47,176 nt of DNA from assembly GCA_022800525.1 (NCBI GenBank), contig JAAWQM010000020.1, positions 1-47,176 of the forward strand, given 5' to 3'. A program made the position numbers and the translations under genes. How positions within the stretch are numbered: position 1 is the stretch's first letter; each line of letters begins with the position of its first letter. This document shows, in pieces, positions 1 through 6,813 of this stretch. A model generated the notes under the pieces. That model searched no databases. It saw only the letters and a program-made list of their open reading frames with translations, and was not told the DNA's origin. This stretch comes from Oscillospiraceae bacterium. Lineage in GTDB: Bacteria; Bacillota; Clostridia; Oscillospirales; Oscillospiraceae.

Positions 1-30
1 CGCTCTGGGGCGTGACTGCCCGGCAGCCAC

Positions 31-80
31 AAAATCCCCCTCTACTATGATTAACGCAGCGAGAGGCCGGATTCTCACAG
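31..80. repeat. Intergenic repeat, copy A
   Basis: This 50-bp element resembles copy B at 653-703. Both begin AAAATCC, share ACTATG followed by TTAACGCA in the middle, and end CGGATTCTCACAG. Each is an imperfect inverted repeat around the TTAACGCA core (CCTCT-type left arm, GAGAGG or GAGGCGG right arm), and AT-rich DNA follows each copy. It may be a miniature intergenic element or a pair of transcript-end structures; I do not recognise a named family. Confidence 0.5.
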
Positions 81-169
81 GATTTTCAAAAATTTTTGAG
101 AAAAATTTTTTACGATAATGTTATCGCACTGGGTCTGATTATTTTCATAGGTATGCACCTTTTGAAACG

Positions 170-607
170 TCAAAAACTTATTTTGAACCAGAACCAATGT
201 GCTATAATCCTCTCAGTTTGCTCATAGTTATCTCCGTCTGCTTCCTGCCATGTCCATCCATCCTCATTCTGAATAAAATTTAACTTTACCCCTTGAAAAC
301 CGATTGGTATATCATTTTCAGAATAATAAAATCCTTCGTATGTGGTTGCGGGTCCTATACCAAAACTATTTGTCAAAAACTCCACCGCTCCAACATCTTC
401 ATAGTAGTCCACCGACCAATTCCTATATGTTGAAACTATTTTGCCTACTTCCATAGCGTCACTAACGAATTGTGATAAATGCGCTTGATTTTCTCGGACA
501 TAACTAAAAATTTCCGACTTTGAGTCTTTTTTCTGTAATACCACTGTGAATAGAACCCCAACGATAGCAATAACACATAAGAATATCCCAAGATGTTTTC
601 TTTTCAT
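170..607 (-). CDS. Membrane-anchored hypothetical protein
   Basis: I do not recognise this protein of about 145 residues. It begins Met-Lys-Arg-Lys and then has one hydrophobic segment (about residues 5-24, rich in I, V, L and F), which is either an uncleaved anchor or a signal peptide. The remainder is soluble, with many aromatic residues, and would lie outside the membrane. The ATG at 607 is chosen because GAGGTG lies just upstream on the minus strand; a GTG at 619 would add four residues and places that site inside the gene. The gene is AT-richer than its neighbours, stands alone and sits between the two intergenic repeat copies, which suggests it arrived by transfer. It has no visible operon partner. 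Confidence 0.6.
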   Translation of the reverse strand: MKRKHLGIFLCVIAIVGVLFTVVLQKKDSKSEIFSYVRENQAHLSQFVSDAMEVGKIVSTYRNWSVDYYEDVGAVEFLTNSFGIGPATTYEGFYYSENDIPIGFQGVKLNFIQNEDGWTWQEADGDNYEQTERIIAHWFWFKISF

Positions 608-652
608 ATCGCACCTCACAGTTTGAAATAATTCGGTAAAATCTCAAAAGCG

Positions 653-703
653 AAAATCCGCCTCTCACTATGCTTAACGCAATGAGGAGGCGGATTCTCA
701 CAG
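653..703. repeat. Intergenic repeat, copy B
   Basis: This is the better-formed copy of the element at 31-80. CCGCCTC (658-664) pairs with GAGGCGG (687-693) around ACTATGCTTAACGCA. It lies 3' of the sigma-factor gene and 5' of the small membrane-protein gene, so part of it could act as a transcript-end hairpin for the minus-strand sigma gene. Confidence 0.5.
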
Positions 704-755
704 AAAAATCCAAAGTATCTGAAAAATTTTGTGGCCTTTTGGCGCGGAGGATATT

Positions 756-1220
756 CTACGCCTCCAACAAGAAGCCCTCCCGCTCCACAATATCCCGCAG
801 AAGCCGGCGTCCCCGGCTGATCCGGGTGCTGACCGCCGTTTTGCTCAGGCCAAGTCTGTCGGCAATCTCTCCATCGGAGTACCCGGACAGCAGTTTCATC
901 TCCATGACGGCCCGGTAGGTCCGAGGCAGACGGGTGAAGCTGTCCACCAGCGCGTGGTAGTCGCTGATGGACTCCGACGGCTCGGCAAGGCCGTCCCAAT
1001 CCTCCAGCGGGGCTTCTCCCTTCTGCTTCCTCTGGAGCGAAATGGCTTCATTTTTGATGATTCGCAAATAATCGTTATGCACCGCGTCCTCCGCATCCTG
1101 GCGGTTGTGCAGGATGTCCTCCGCCACATGGTACACGAGGCCCCGGTATTTCAGATAAATCTGCTCAAACTTCACCTTTTCCTCCGGTGTGTCGAGCATT
1201 TGCAGATAATAGGCCAGCAT
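756..1220 (-). CDS. ECF-like RNA polymerase sigma factor
   Basis: This 154-residue protein has the layout of a short sigma-70 (ECF) factor. A region-2-like N-terminus (about residues 8-60) contains FEQIYLKYRGLVYHVAEDIL followed by DAEDAVH. A region-4 helix-turn-helix (about 100-145) contains YRAVMEMKLLSGYSDGEIAD then LGLSKTAVSTRISRGRR. Such proteins bind core RNA polymerase and direct it to alternative promoters. The start at 1220 has a good ribosome site (GGGAGGGA). No anti-sigma factor gene lies next to it, which is unusual for this class, but the downstream neighbourhood is degraded. The family call is firm; the regulon is unknown. Confidence 0.85.
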   Translation of the reverse strand: MLAYYLQMLDTPEEKVKFEQIYLKYRGLVYHVAEDILHNRQDAEDAVHNDYLRIIKNEAISLQRKQKGEAPLEDWDGLAEPSESISDYHALVDSFTRLPRTYRAVMEMKLLSGYSDGEIADRLGLSKTAVSTRISRGRRLLRDIVEREGFLLEA

Positions 1221-1339
1221 CGGCAGTCCCTCCCGTTCCCGGAATCTGGGCCTGATTCAGGTATATAACCTCTTATTTATTATCGGCAAATAGCGTGAAA
1301 AATTAAGTTTTCCGGGAGCCGAGGGAAATCCGCGCCTGT

Positions 1340-1624
1340 TTATGGCGTGTCAGGTTCACTGGGTCCTACCCTGGGCGAATCATTCTCAACAATTGTCCAT
1401 TCCCCGGTTTTTACATCTTCGGTCAGGCAGAAATATTGTTCTGTGGGACCATCATCTAAAAAGGTCTTAGTATGATCGTACTCCACACAATATTTCGCCC
1501 ATACAACAGTAACAGAATCAGCAGACGGCTTTTGCAGCTGCAAGTTTAACTCTGAGTTTCTTTCGGGTTTGGCTGAGGAGTACCAGCCGTTGAAGCTGAT
1601 AAGAGCAATTCCGGCCATAGCCAC
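1340..1624 (-). pseudogene. Truncated membrane-protein remnant
   Basis: The frame encodes about 94 residues from the ATG at 1624. Reading upstream in frame, further hydrophobic codons (TSFFIGFVVAMAGIALISF) extend a transmembrane helix before a stop is met at about 1660. The ATG therefore sits inside the helix, no ribosome site precedes it, and the true N-terminus is missing. The rest is a soluble domain with a proline-rich end that I do not recognise. The 5' side abuts the broken end of an AraC-type gene, so a deletion probably fused two damaged genes here. It may be untranslated. Confidence 0.5.
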
Positions 1625-2096
1625 TACAAAGCCAATGAAAAAGCTGGTATGGGGCTTTTCCTAAAAACATTGGTAAAATTGCCTTGTTCGGAGAAGCCGG
1701 TTTGCCGCGCCGCCTCAACGGGGGGAACGCTTTGCTCTAATAGTTTTTTAGCCTTGCCTATGCGAATGTTTTCCAGATAGCTGTACGGTGTGACGCCTTT
1801 TGAGAGAGCGAAGGCCCGGAGCAGGGTGGACTTGCTCAATCCGGCACAACGGCAAATCTGTTCCAGATAAATCCGCTCGGCATAATGTTGTTCCAGAAAG
1901 GAGCAGGCTTTTTCAATTTCCTCCCGGCACTCCGGGATACAGCTTTCAAAAGGCTGGCCGTATTGCTGTATCAGCAGAGCGGTCAGGGGCAGCAAAGTTC
2001 CTCTTTCCCAAACCCGTTGGAACCTTTCATTACCAGCCCATGAAGGGAGCGCAGATCGCAGGTGACTTCTTCATCCAAGATTACATTGCGAGAAAA
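1624..2096 (-). pseudogene. Degraded AraC-family regulator
   Basis: The downstream frame carries an AraC-type helix-turn-helix: EEIEKACSFLEQHYAERIYL, then CRCAGLSKSTLLRAFALSKG, and GFSEQGNFTNVFRK. It stops there instead of finishing the second helix-turn-helix. The linker just upstream (NVILDEEVTCDLRSLHGLVM, then GKEEL) lies in another frame that terminates near 1983. A frameshift therefore separates the two parts, and only a TTG at 1995 could start the second. The usual N-terminal cupin domain is absent. The gene lacks both ends and is frameshifted, so it is almost certainly not functional. Intact relatives regulate transcription of sugar or stress genes. Confidence 0.7.
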
Positions 2097-2325
2097 TCCG
2101 GGAAGCTTCCGCTTGCCAGTAACTTCCTCCGCTCCCTGGTGAACTTGTAGCCGCCGTGCCGCTTGAGGTAATCTGTGTTCACGTCTAAAATCATCTCGTC
2201 GCAGCCTTTGGCGTTCTCCTTTAACCCACGCAGGGACACCGCCCCATCCGCCACCAGTTTGTCCAGCGTTTCGCGGCGAAAACTGCACCCGTTTCCTTGC
2301 TCCTCCTCTCCGCCGCAAAATTACA
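2081..2325 (-). pseudogene. Unidentified gene fragment
   Basis: An open frame of about 80 codons runs from near 2325 to a stop at 2081 without a convincing start. It contains LKENAKGCDEMILDVNTDYL followed by KRHGGYKFTRERRK, which reads like real protein and not like a shadow of another gene. Its 3' end runs into the AraC remnant in a different frame, so one or both are broken at this junction. I cannot name the family; a mobile-element origin is possible. Confidence 0.3.
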
Positions 2326-2384
2326 TTTTTTCTTCGGTGTTTTCTTACATGATTGACGATGACAGCCCCCATTGGGGTAAAAAT

Positions 2385-2420
2385 AATGCAGAGAAAGGTC
2401 ATCTGACCTTTCTCTGCATT
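2385..2420. repeat. Perfect 17-bp inverted repeat
   Basis: AATGCAGAGAAAGGTCA (2385-2401) and its exact complement (2404-2420) are separated by two bases. There is no T-run on either side to make it a clear terminator. It lies inside the patchwork of broken genes, so it may be a relic of a mobile element or a cruciform-forming site. Confidence 0.6.
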
Positions 2421-2519
2421 TAATCTGCTGCTTCAGCCTGATTACCACGGAATTGTTGCTTTGATGTTGCATTATCGCTTCAATTGTGCTACTATTGTCG
2501 CAGACAGCGCAATCGAGTG

Positions 2520-2663
2520 TTAAGAGATTTGTTTGCCGCATACTTCTGTCCGTTCCAAAGGCCCGCTCGGGAGGCCAGCCGCGCCCATGACGCCTTTTCC
2601 TGCCGGCATTTGATTGCGTGAGAGCTTGACCTGCTGGTATTTCAGCGGATATTTCACCGGCAT
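2520..2663 (-). pseudogene. Frameshifted small gene remnant
   Basis: An ATG at 2663 directly follows AGGAGGTC. The frame reads PVKYPLKYQQVKLSRNQMPA then GKGVMGA, then turns into a different composition and stops after 47 codons. In the next frame the sequence continues as ARLASR then NGQKYA, which fits the earlier part better. A single-base frameshift therefore probably truncates a longer gene. The start region resembles a family seen on clostridial mobile elements, but I cannot name it. Confidence 0.35.
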
Positions 2664-2730
2664 GACCTCCTAATCAAGATGTGAAAGCAACCTTATTCAT
2701 ACCAAGACAGATGTATACAAGGAGACTTCC

Positions 2731-3702
2731 ATGAAAAAAATCGCAGTATATACCAGCTTTATGACTGCCGTATACCGTCAAAGGATCGACGCCGCAGCCG
2801 CTGCGGCGGGCTGCGCCGCCGACTATTATGACAGCGCCCAGGGTACAGCTCCCCTGGAAGCGCGAATAGAGGAGTATGAGGTCATCTTCGGCCACTTCCC
2901 TCCCGCCCTTCTGAAGGGCGCAAAAAATCTGAAATGGCTGTGCAGCGACTTCGCAGGCGTGGAGGGCTACCTGGACGACGCCATTTGGCCCCACCCCGGC
3001 TGCCTGCTGTCCAACGCCTCCGGGGCCTACGGCCCCACCATCTCCGAGCATATCATCATGGTCGCTATCATGCTGCTGCGGCGGATGCCGGAATATCTGA
3101 CTGCCCTTTCCCGGCGGGAGTGGCCCTTCTACACCCCCATCCGCTCCATCACCGGCAGCCATGCCGTCATGCTGGGCGCCGGCGACATCGGCTCCCACAC
3201 CGCGCGGCGGCTGAAGGCCCTGGGAGCGTCCGTCACCGGCGTTTGCCGCAGCGGTAAGTCCGGGGAGCCGGCCTTTGACCGGGTACTGCCCCTCAGCGGG
3301 CTGGACAGCGTGCTCCCCACGGCCGACCTGCTCATCATGTCCCTGCCCGCCACGGTGGAAACGGCGGGCATCCTGTCCCGCCGGCAAATTGCCCTGCTCC
3401 CCCCCTCCGCCTACGTAATCAACGTAGGACGGGGCTCCGCCATCGATCAGGAGGCGCTGGCGGAGGCCCTGCAGTCCCGCCGCCTGGCCGGGGCGGCGCT
3501 GGACGTGATGGTCCCGGAGCCCCTCCCTGCGGATAACCCCCTGTGGGACTGCCCCAATACCATCCTCACCCCCCATGTGGCCGGCAATATGTCTCTGGGG
3601 CTGACCTGTGACCTGGATGTGGAGATGTTCTGCCGGGACTTGGCGCACTTTGCCGCCGGAGAGCCGCTGGAGCGTCTGGTGGACCGGACGCGGGGGTACT
3701 GA
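2731..3702 (+). CDS. D-isomer-specific 2-hydroxyacid dehydrogenase
   Basis: The 323-residue protein belongs to the NAD-dependent D-2-hydroxyacid dehydrogenase family, cytosolic enzymes that interconvert 2-keto acids and D-2-hydroxy acids. The Rossmann nucleotide-binding motif is HAVMLGAGDIGSHTARRL (about residues 144-161). The family signatures INVGRGSAIDQEALAEAL and ALDVMVPEPLPADNPLW follow, and the catalytic histidine is in TPHVAGN near residue 283. Length is normal for the family. The start has a clear site (AAGGAG, 8 bases upstream). The DUF2161 gene follows after 3 bases, so the two are probably co-transcribed. The substrate cannot be deduced. Confidence 0.9.
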   Translation: MKKIAVYTSFMTAVYRQRIDAAAAAAGCAADYYDSAQGTAPLEARIEEYEVIFGHFPPALLKGAKNLKWLCSDFAGVEGYLDDAIWPHPGCLLSNASGAYGPTISEHIIMVAIMLLRRMPEYLTALSRREWPFYTPIRSITGSHAVMLGAGDIGSHTARRLKALGASVTGVCRSGKSGEPAFDRVLPLSGLDSVLPTADLLIMSLPATVETAGILSRRQIALLPPSAYVINVGRGSAIDQEALAEALQSRRLAGAALDVMVPEPLPADNPLWDCPNTILTPHVAGNMSLGLTCDLDVEMFCRDLAHFAAGEPLERLVDRTRGY

Positions 3703-3705
3703 GCC

Positions 3706-4401
3706 TTGGACAAGCTGCTGGAGAGCGACCTCTACGGCCCGGTCCGGGAGTACCTGGAGAAACTGGGCTACGAGGTCAAGGGCGAGGTGAAGGGCTGCGA
3801 CATCACCGCCATGCGGGGTGGAGAGCTGATTGTGGTGGAGCTGAAGCGGGGGTTTACTCTGGAGCTGGTCTATCAGGCCATGGACCGGCAGCGGGTGGCC
3901 GACGGCGTCTATGTGGCCGTTCCCCTGCCCAAAAAGGGTTACATATCCCCCCGTGTCAGGGAGATGCAGTCCCTGTGCCGGAGGCTGGAGCTGGGATTGA
4001 TCTTCGTGGGGTTCACCAGCGGGGGAATCCCCCAGGTGGATGTGTTCGTCCACCCGAAGGAGGCCGCAGCGCCCCGCCGGAACAAAAAGCGCCGGCTGGC
4101 GGTCATCCGGGAGCACGAGACCCGGACGGGCAGCGTCAACACCGGCGGCGTATCCCGCAAAAAAATCCTCACCGCCTATAAGGAGCAGGCCCTGCTCACG
4201 GCAAGACTCCTCCGGGACAACGGCCCCGCCCGGGTGAAGGATGTGAAGCGCCTGGGCGGTCCGCCCAACGCCGCCGCGATTCTCAGCCGCAATGTGCTGG
4301 GCTGGTTCGAGCGGGAGGAGGCCCCGGAGGGACGGGTGTATCTCTATCGCGTCAATCACAGCGGCCTGAAGGCTCTGACGCAGTATGAGGACATTTTGTA
4401 G
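3706..4401 (+). CDS. DUF2161 PD-(D/E)XK nuclease-like protein
   Basis: The 231-residue protein matches the DUF2161 pattern, a predicted member of the PD-(D/E)XK nuclease fold. The core is visible near the N-terminus: GCDITAMRGGELIVVELKRG, with the acid of the D-position and the E-x-K pair in order (about residues 28-47). A basic linker (RRNKKRR) and a C-terminal winged-helix-like part (about 150-231) follow, consistent with DNA binding. The start is TTG at 3706, three bases after the preceding stop, so translation is probably coupled to the dehydrogenase. Its biological role is unknown. Confidence 0.75.
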   Translation: MDKLLESDLYGPVREYLEKLGYEVKGEVKGCDITAMRGGELIVVELKRGFTLELVYQAMDRQRVADGVYVAVPLPKKGYISPRVREMQSLCRRLELGLIFVGFTSGGIPQVDVFVHPKEAAAPRRNKKRRLAVIREHETRTGSVNTGGVSRKKILTAYKEQALLTARLLRDNGPARVKDVKRLGGPPNAAAILSRNVLGWFEREEAPEGRVYLYRVNHSGLKALTQYEDIL

Positions 4402-4471
4402 AGGATTGTTTTTCTCCGGCCAACACAAGGGGCTTCACGCACAAAAAATTCCCATCCGTGGCAATTTTTTC

Positions 4472-4499
4472 TTGCAAACCGGACGGGAATGGGTATAAT
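4472..4499 (+). promoter_or_regulatory. Sigma-A-like promoter for c-di-AMP receptor gene
   Basis: TTGCAA (4472-4477), a 16-base spacer and TATAAT (4494-4499) lie 50 bases upstream of the ATG at 4549, in the 147-base gap after the DUF2161 gene. The same TTTTTTCTTGCAA context precedes the tRNA promoter downstream. Confidence 0.7.
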
Positions 4500-4548
4500 A
4501 AAAGATGTAAGGACTTTCCCCATCCATTCTGAAAGGTAGGTGACCCGC

Positions 4549-4905
4549 ATGGAAAAGGAAAAGAGTAAGCAGAAGTTGCTCCTGGCGGTCATTCAGGGCG
4601 ACGATTACCCGGAGACCGTGGACGATCTCAACCACAACGGCTTTTTCGCCACGGTCCTCAGCTCTACCGGCGGCTTTTTGAAAAAACGGAGCATTACGCT
4701 CATGATCGGCGTGGAGGAGCACCGGGTGCAGGCCGCGCTGGACGTCCTCCGCCACTCCGCCGGACGGCGGCAGCAGATGACCTACTCCAACATGTCCATG
4801 TCCGCCGCAGGCCCCAACCCGTCCATGCCCATAATCCCAGTGCAGATGAGCGTCGGCGGCGCCGTGGTGTTCATTATGGATCTGGATGATATTCAAAAAT
4901 ATTGA
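4549..4905 (+). CDS. Cyclic-di-AMP receptor (DarA/PstA-like)
   Basis: This protein of about 118 residues is of the PII-like cyclic-di-AMP receptor family (DarA/PstA, also called YaaQ). These trimeric cytosolic proteins bind c-di-AMP and relay osmotic and potassium status. Visible family features are KQKLLLAVIQGDDYPETVDD near the N-terminus, NGFFATVLSSTGGFLKKRSI (about residues 33-52), TLMIGVEEHRV, and the closing VGGAVVFIMDLDDIQKY. The ATG at 4549 is preferred: the GAAAGGTAGG site stands well away from it but runs into the alternative GTG at 4540. The gene has its own promoter and a strong terminator. Such genes are common in spore-forming Firmicutes. Confidence 0.88.
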   Translation: MEKEKSKQKLLLAVIQGDDYPETVDDLNHNGFFATVLSSTGGFLKKRSITLMIGVEEHRVQAALDVLRHSAGRRQQMTYSNMSMSAAGPNPSMPIIPVQMSVGGAVVFIMDLDDIQKY

Positions 4906-4918
4906 GAAGCGCCCTCTC

Positions 4919-4950
4919 CCCCCGCCGGACCCGGTCCGGCGGGGGTTCCC
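4919..4950 (+). terminator. Intrinsic terminator after c-di-AMP receptor gene
   Basis: CCCCCGCCGGACC (4919-4931) pairs perfectly with GGTCCGGCGGGGG (4933-4945), followed by TTCCCTTTT. It ends the single-gene transcript before dpaA. Confidence 0.8.
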
Positions 4951-4993
4951 TTTTGCCGCCCGCCGCATAGACTGGTTGCGAGGGGGGATGCTG

Positions 4994-5851
4994 ATGAAAG
5001 CAACGATAACGGTCTTAGGCGGCGACCTGCGGCAGGTGTATCTGGCGCAAATGCTTCTGCTCGAGGGAAACGACGTCGTTACATGGGGACTGGACCAGGG
5101 CGGCGCGCCCAACAGCGTACCGCTGAACATAGCGCTGGAGCGGGACATCCTGATTTTGCCCCTGCCGGTGTGCCGGAACGGGCGGCTGAACCTGCCCCTG
5201 ACGGATACGGAGCTGCGCCCGGAACAGCTGTGGCCCCGCCTGCGGTACGACCAGCTTCTGCTGGGCGGCATGACCAAGGACCTGAGCGGGCAGCTGATGG
5301 CTGACTTCGGCCTGACGCTGCTGGACTATTATGACCGCGAGGAAACCCAGGTGGCCAACGCCGTCCCCACGGCGGAGGGGGCCTTGCAGTTAGCCATGGA
5401 GTCTACAGACCATACCCTGCTGGGCAGCCGCTGCCTGGTGATCGGCTATGGGCGGATAGGCCGTCTGCTGGCGGACCGCCTGTTGGCGCTGGGAGCCGAG
5501 GTGACCGTCTCGGCCCGGAAATACGGGGATCTGGCGTGGATCGACGCCTGGGGCTGCCGCAGCGTGCGCACCGGCGCGCTGACCGGACATCTGGACCGGT
5601 TTGACCTGATCTTCAATACGGCGCCCGCCCTCATCCTGGACGAAGCAAAACTCCGTGAGACCCGGGAGGACAGTGTGATCCTGGAACTGGCCTCCGCTCC
5701 CGGCGGGGTGGACGTCGAGGCGGCGCAGCGGCTGGGCCGTGTGGTGATCCAGGCCCCGGGTCTGCCTGGGAAGGTGGCGCCGCGCAGCGCCGCCGCCGCC
5801 GTCCGGGACAGTATTTACCACATATTGGAAGAACGAGGTGAGCCCATTTGA
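4994..5851 (+). CDS. dpaA: Dipicolinate synthase subunit A
   Basis: The 285-residue protein is the DpaA/SpoVFA subunit. It contains two nucleotide-binding-like regions: an N-terminal domain starting KATITVLGGDLRQVYLAQML, and a Rossmann domain with CLVIGYGRIGRLLADRLLAL near residue 150. Together with DpaB it makes dipicolinic acid from dihydrodipicolinate in the mother cell during sporulation; the product is packed into the spore core. The start is the ATG at 4994 because GGGGGG (4982-4987) is correctly spaced; the ATG at 4988 abuts that site. The gene overlaps dpaB by four bases. I see no clear promoter; the mother-cell sigma factor controls it in relatives. Confidence 0.9.
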   Translation: MKATITVLGGDLRQVYLAQMLLLEGNDVVTWGLDQGGAPNSVPLNIALERDILILPLPVCRNGRLNLPLTDTELRPEQLWPRLRYDQLLLGGMTKDLSGQLMADFGLTLLDYYDREETQVANAVPTAEGALQLAMESTDHTLLGSRCLVIGYGRIGRLLADRLLALGAEVTVSARKYGDLAWIDAWGCRSVRTGALTGHLDRFDLIFNTAPALILDEAKLRETREDSVILELASAPGGVDVEAAQRLGRVVIQAPGLPGKVAPRSAAAAVRDSIYHILEERGEPI

Positions 5852-6423
5852 AACAAGAACGAGTGGGATTTGCATTATGCGGCTCCTTCTGTACCCACCA
5901 GGCGGTACTGAAGGAGCTGGAGCATCTATGCGGGGAGTATGAGACGGTGCTGCCGGTCGTCTCCCCAATCAGTCAGGTCACAGACACCCGGTTTGGCGCT
6001 GCAAAGGATTTTCTTGCCAAGGTGGAGGAGCTGACAGGACATAAGGCGATCCGGACCATCGCGGAGGCGGAACCCATCGGCCCCAAGAAGCTGCTGGACA
6101 TTCTGGTCATCGCGCCCTGCACAGGCAACACCATCGGCAAGCTGGCTGCGGGGATTACGGACACCCCGGTGACCATGGCCGCAAAAGCCCACCTGCGCAA
6201 CGACCGCCCGGTAGTGATTGCCGTGGCGTCCAACGACGGACTGAGCGGCGCGGCCAAGAATCTGGGGGAGCTGCTGGTGCGGAAGAACTACTTTTTTGTG
6301 CCCTTTGGGCAGGATGACGCCGAGCGGAAGCCCTGCTCACTGATGGCGGATTTCAGCCGCATCAGCGAAACTGTGCGCTGGGCGCTGGATGGGAAGCAGC
6401 TGCAGCCTCTGCTGCTGCGATAG
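5848..6423 (+). CDS. dpaB: Dipicolinate synthase subunit B
   Basis: The 191-residue protein is the flavoprotein-like DpaB/SpoVFB subunit. It begins RVGFALCGSFCTHQAVLKEL, has the central motif LVIAPCTGNTIGKLAAGITD (about residues 87-106), and then DTPVTMAAKAHLRNDRPVVI, as in flavin-binding decarboxylase-fold proteins. It acts with DpaA in dipicolinate formation. The start is TTG at 5848, overlapping the dpaA stop (TTGA), so the two are translationally coupled and made in balanced amounts. A strong hairpin terminator follows at once. The pair is a reliable marker of a spore-forming host. Confidence 0.9.
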   Translation: MKQERVGFALCGSFCTHQAVLKELEHLCGEYETVLPVVSPISQVTDTRFGAAKDFLAKVEELTGHKAIRTIAEAEPIGPKKLLDILVIAPCTGNTIGKLAAGITDTPVTMAAKAHLRNDRPVVIAVASNDGLSGAAKNLGELLVRKNYFFVPFGQDDAERKPCSLMADFSRISETVRWALDGKQLQPLLLR

Positions 6424-6428
6424 GCGGC

Positions 6429-6458
6429 GGAACAGGCGGGGGCTCCCCCGCCTGTTCC
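6429..6458 (+). terminator. Terminator of the dpaAB operon
   Basis: A perfect 14-bp stem, GGAACAGGCGGGGG (6429-6442) with its complement (6445-6458), lies just after the dpaB stop. Only a weak T-rich tail follows (GGTTGTGGTTTCC). Confidence 0.7.
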
Positions 6459-6505
6459 GGTTGTGGTTTCCCGCTGAAAAAATCTGTTCGGCGCGGAAAT
6501 TTTTC

Positions 6506-6534
6506 TTGCAATTTTTGTAGGAATGCGTTATAAT
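6506..6534 (+). promoter_or_regulatory. tRNA-Leu promoter
   Basis: TTGCAA (6506-6511), a 17-base spacer and TATAAT (6529-6534) lie 15 bases before the mature tRNA start at 6550. Confidence 0.8.
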
Positions 6535-6549
6535 CCTAGTGTTGCATAC

Positions 6550-6636
6550 GCCGGTGTGTTGGAATTGGTAGACGAGGTGGACTCAAAATCCATTGCCAGC
6601 GATGGCGTGCGGGTTCGAGTCCCGCCACCGGCACCA
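6550..6636 (+). tRNA. tRNA-Leu (anticodon CAA)
   Basis: This 87-nt gene has acceptor arms GCCGGTG (6550-6556) and CACCGGC (6626-6632) and an encoded ACCA end. The anticodon loop CTCAAAA gives anticodon CAA, which reads the leucine codon TTG. The extra length is the long variable arm typical of leucine tRNAs, and GGTTCGAGTCC is the T-loop. It has its own promoter and terminator. The prophage integrase starts its neighbourhood less than 200 bases downstream and points toward this gene, so the 3' end of the tRNA or the adjacent sequence is the likely attB core. That is an inference, because attR is not in view. Confidence 0.95.
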
Positions 6637-6641
6637 AAAGG

Positions 6642-6671
6642 TCCCAGGCCCGAAAGGGCCTGGGATTCTTT
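6642..6671 (+). terminator. tRNA-Leu terminator
   Basis: TCCCAGGCCC (6642-6651), GAAA loop, GGGCCTGGGA (6656-6665), then TTCTTT. This is a textbook intrinsic terminator. It may lie within or beside the attachment site. Confidence 0.85.
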
Positions 6672-6770
6672 AGTTTTCAGGAAACGACTGCAACACAAGA
6701 GATGGAGACGCCTGTTCCCTCCCTTCTTCGTTTCTCATATTATACAACATCTTGTCAAATAATGCAAGAA

Positions 6771-6813
6771 AATATCACGTGTGCAACTCAAATATCACAC
6801 GAAATCTCACACG
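6771..6813. other. Candidate integrase arm-type sites
   Basis: Three direct copies of a short motif lie between the tRNA terminator and the integrase 3' end: AATATCACGTG (6771), AATATCACACG (6791) and AATCTCACACG (6803). The last runs into the integrase stop codon. Such repeats next to a tyrosine recombinase gene are typical arm-binding sites that help assemble the recombination complex. The exact core site is not identifiable without the right-hand junction. Confidence 0.45.

Noticed and set aside
2674-4428. Long open frame on the minus strand (584 codons)
   Set aside because: It lies opposite the dehydrogenase and DUF2161 genes, has shadow-like composition rich in Gly, Pro, Gln, His and Arg, and shows no domain or ribosome site. 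High GC makes such frames common.
6550-6762. 79-codon frame running through the tRNA
   Set aside because: It overlaps the tRNA-Leu gene and its terminator and is not plausible as protein.
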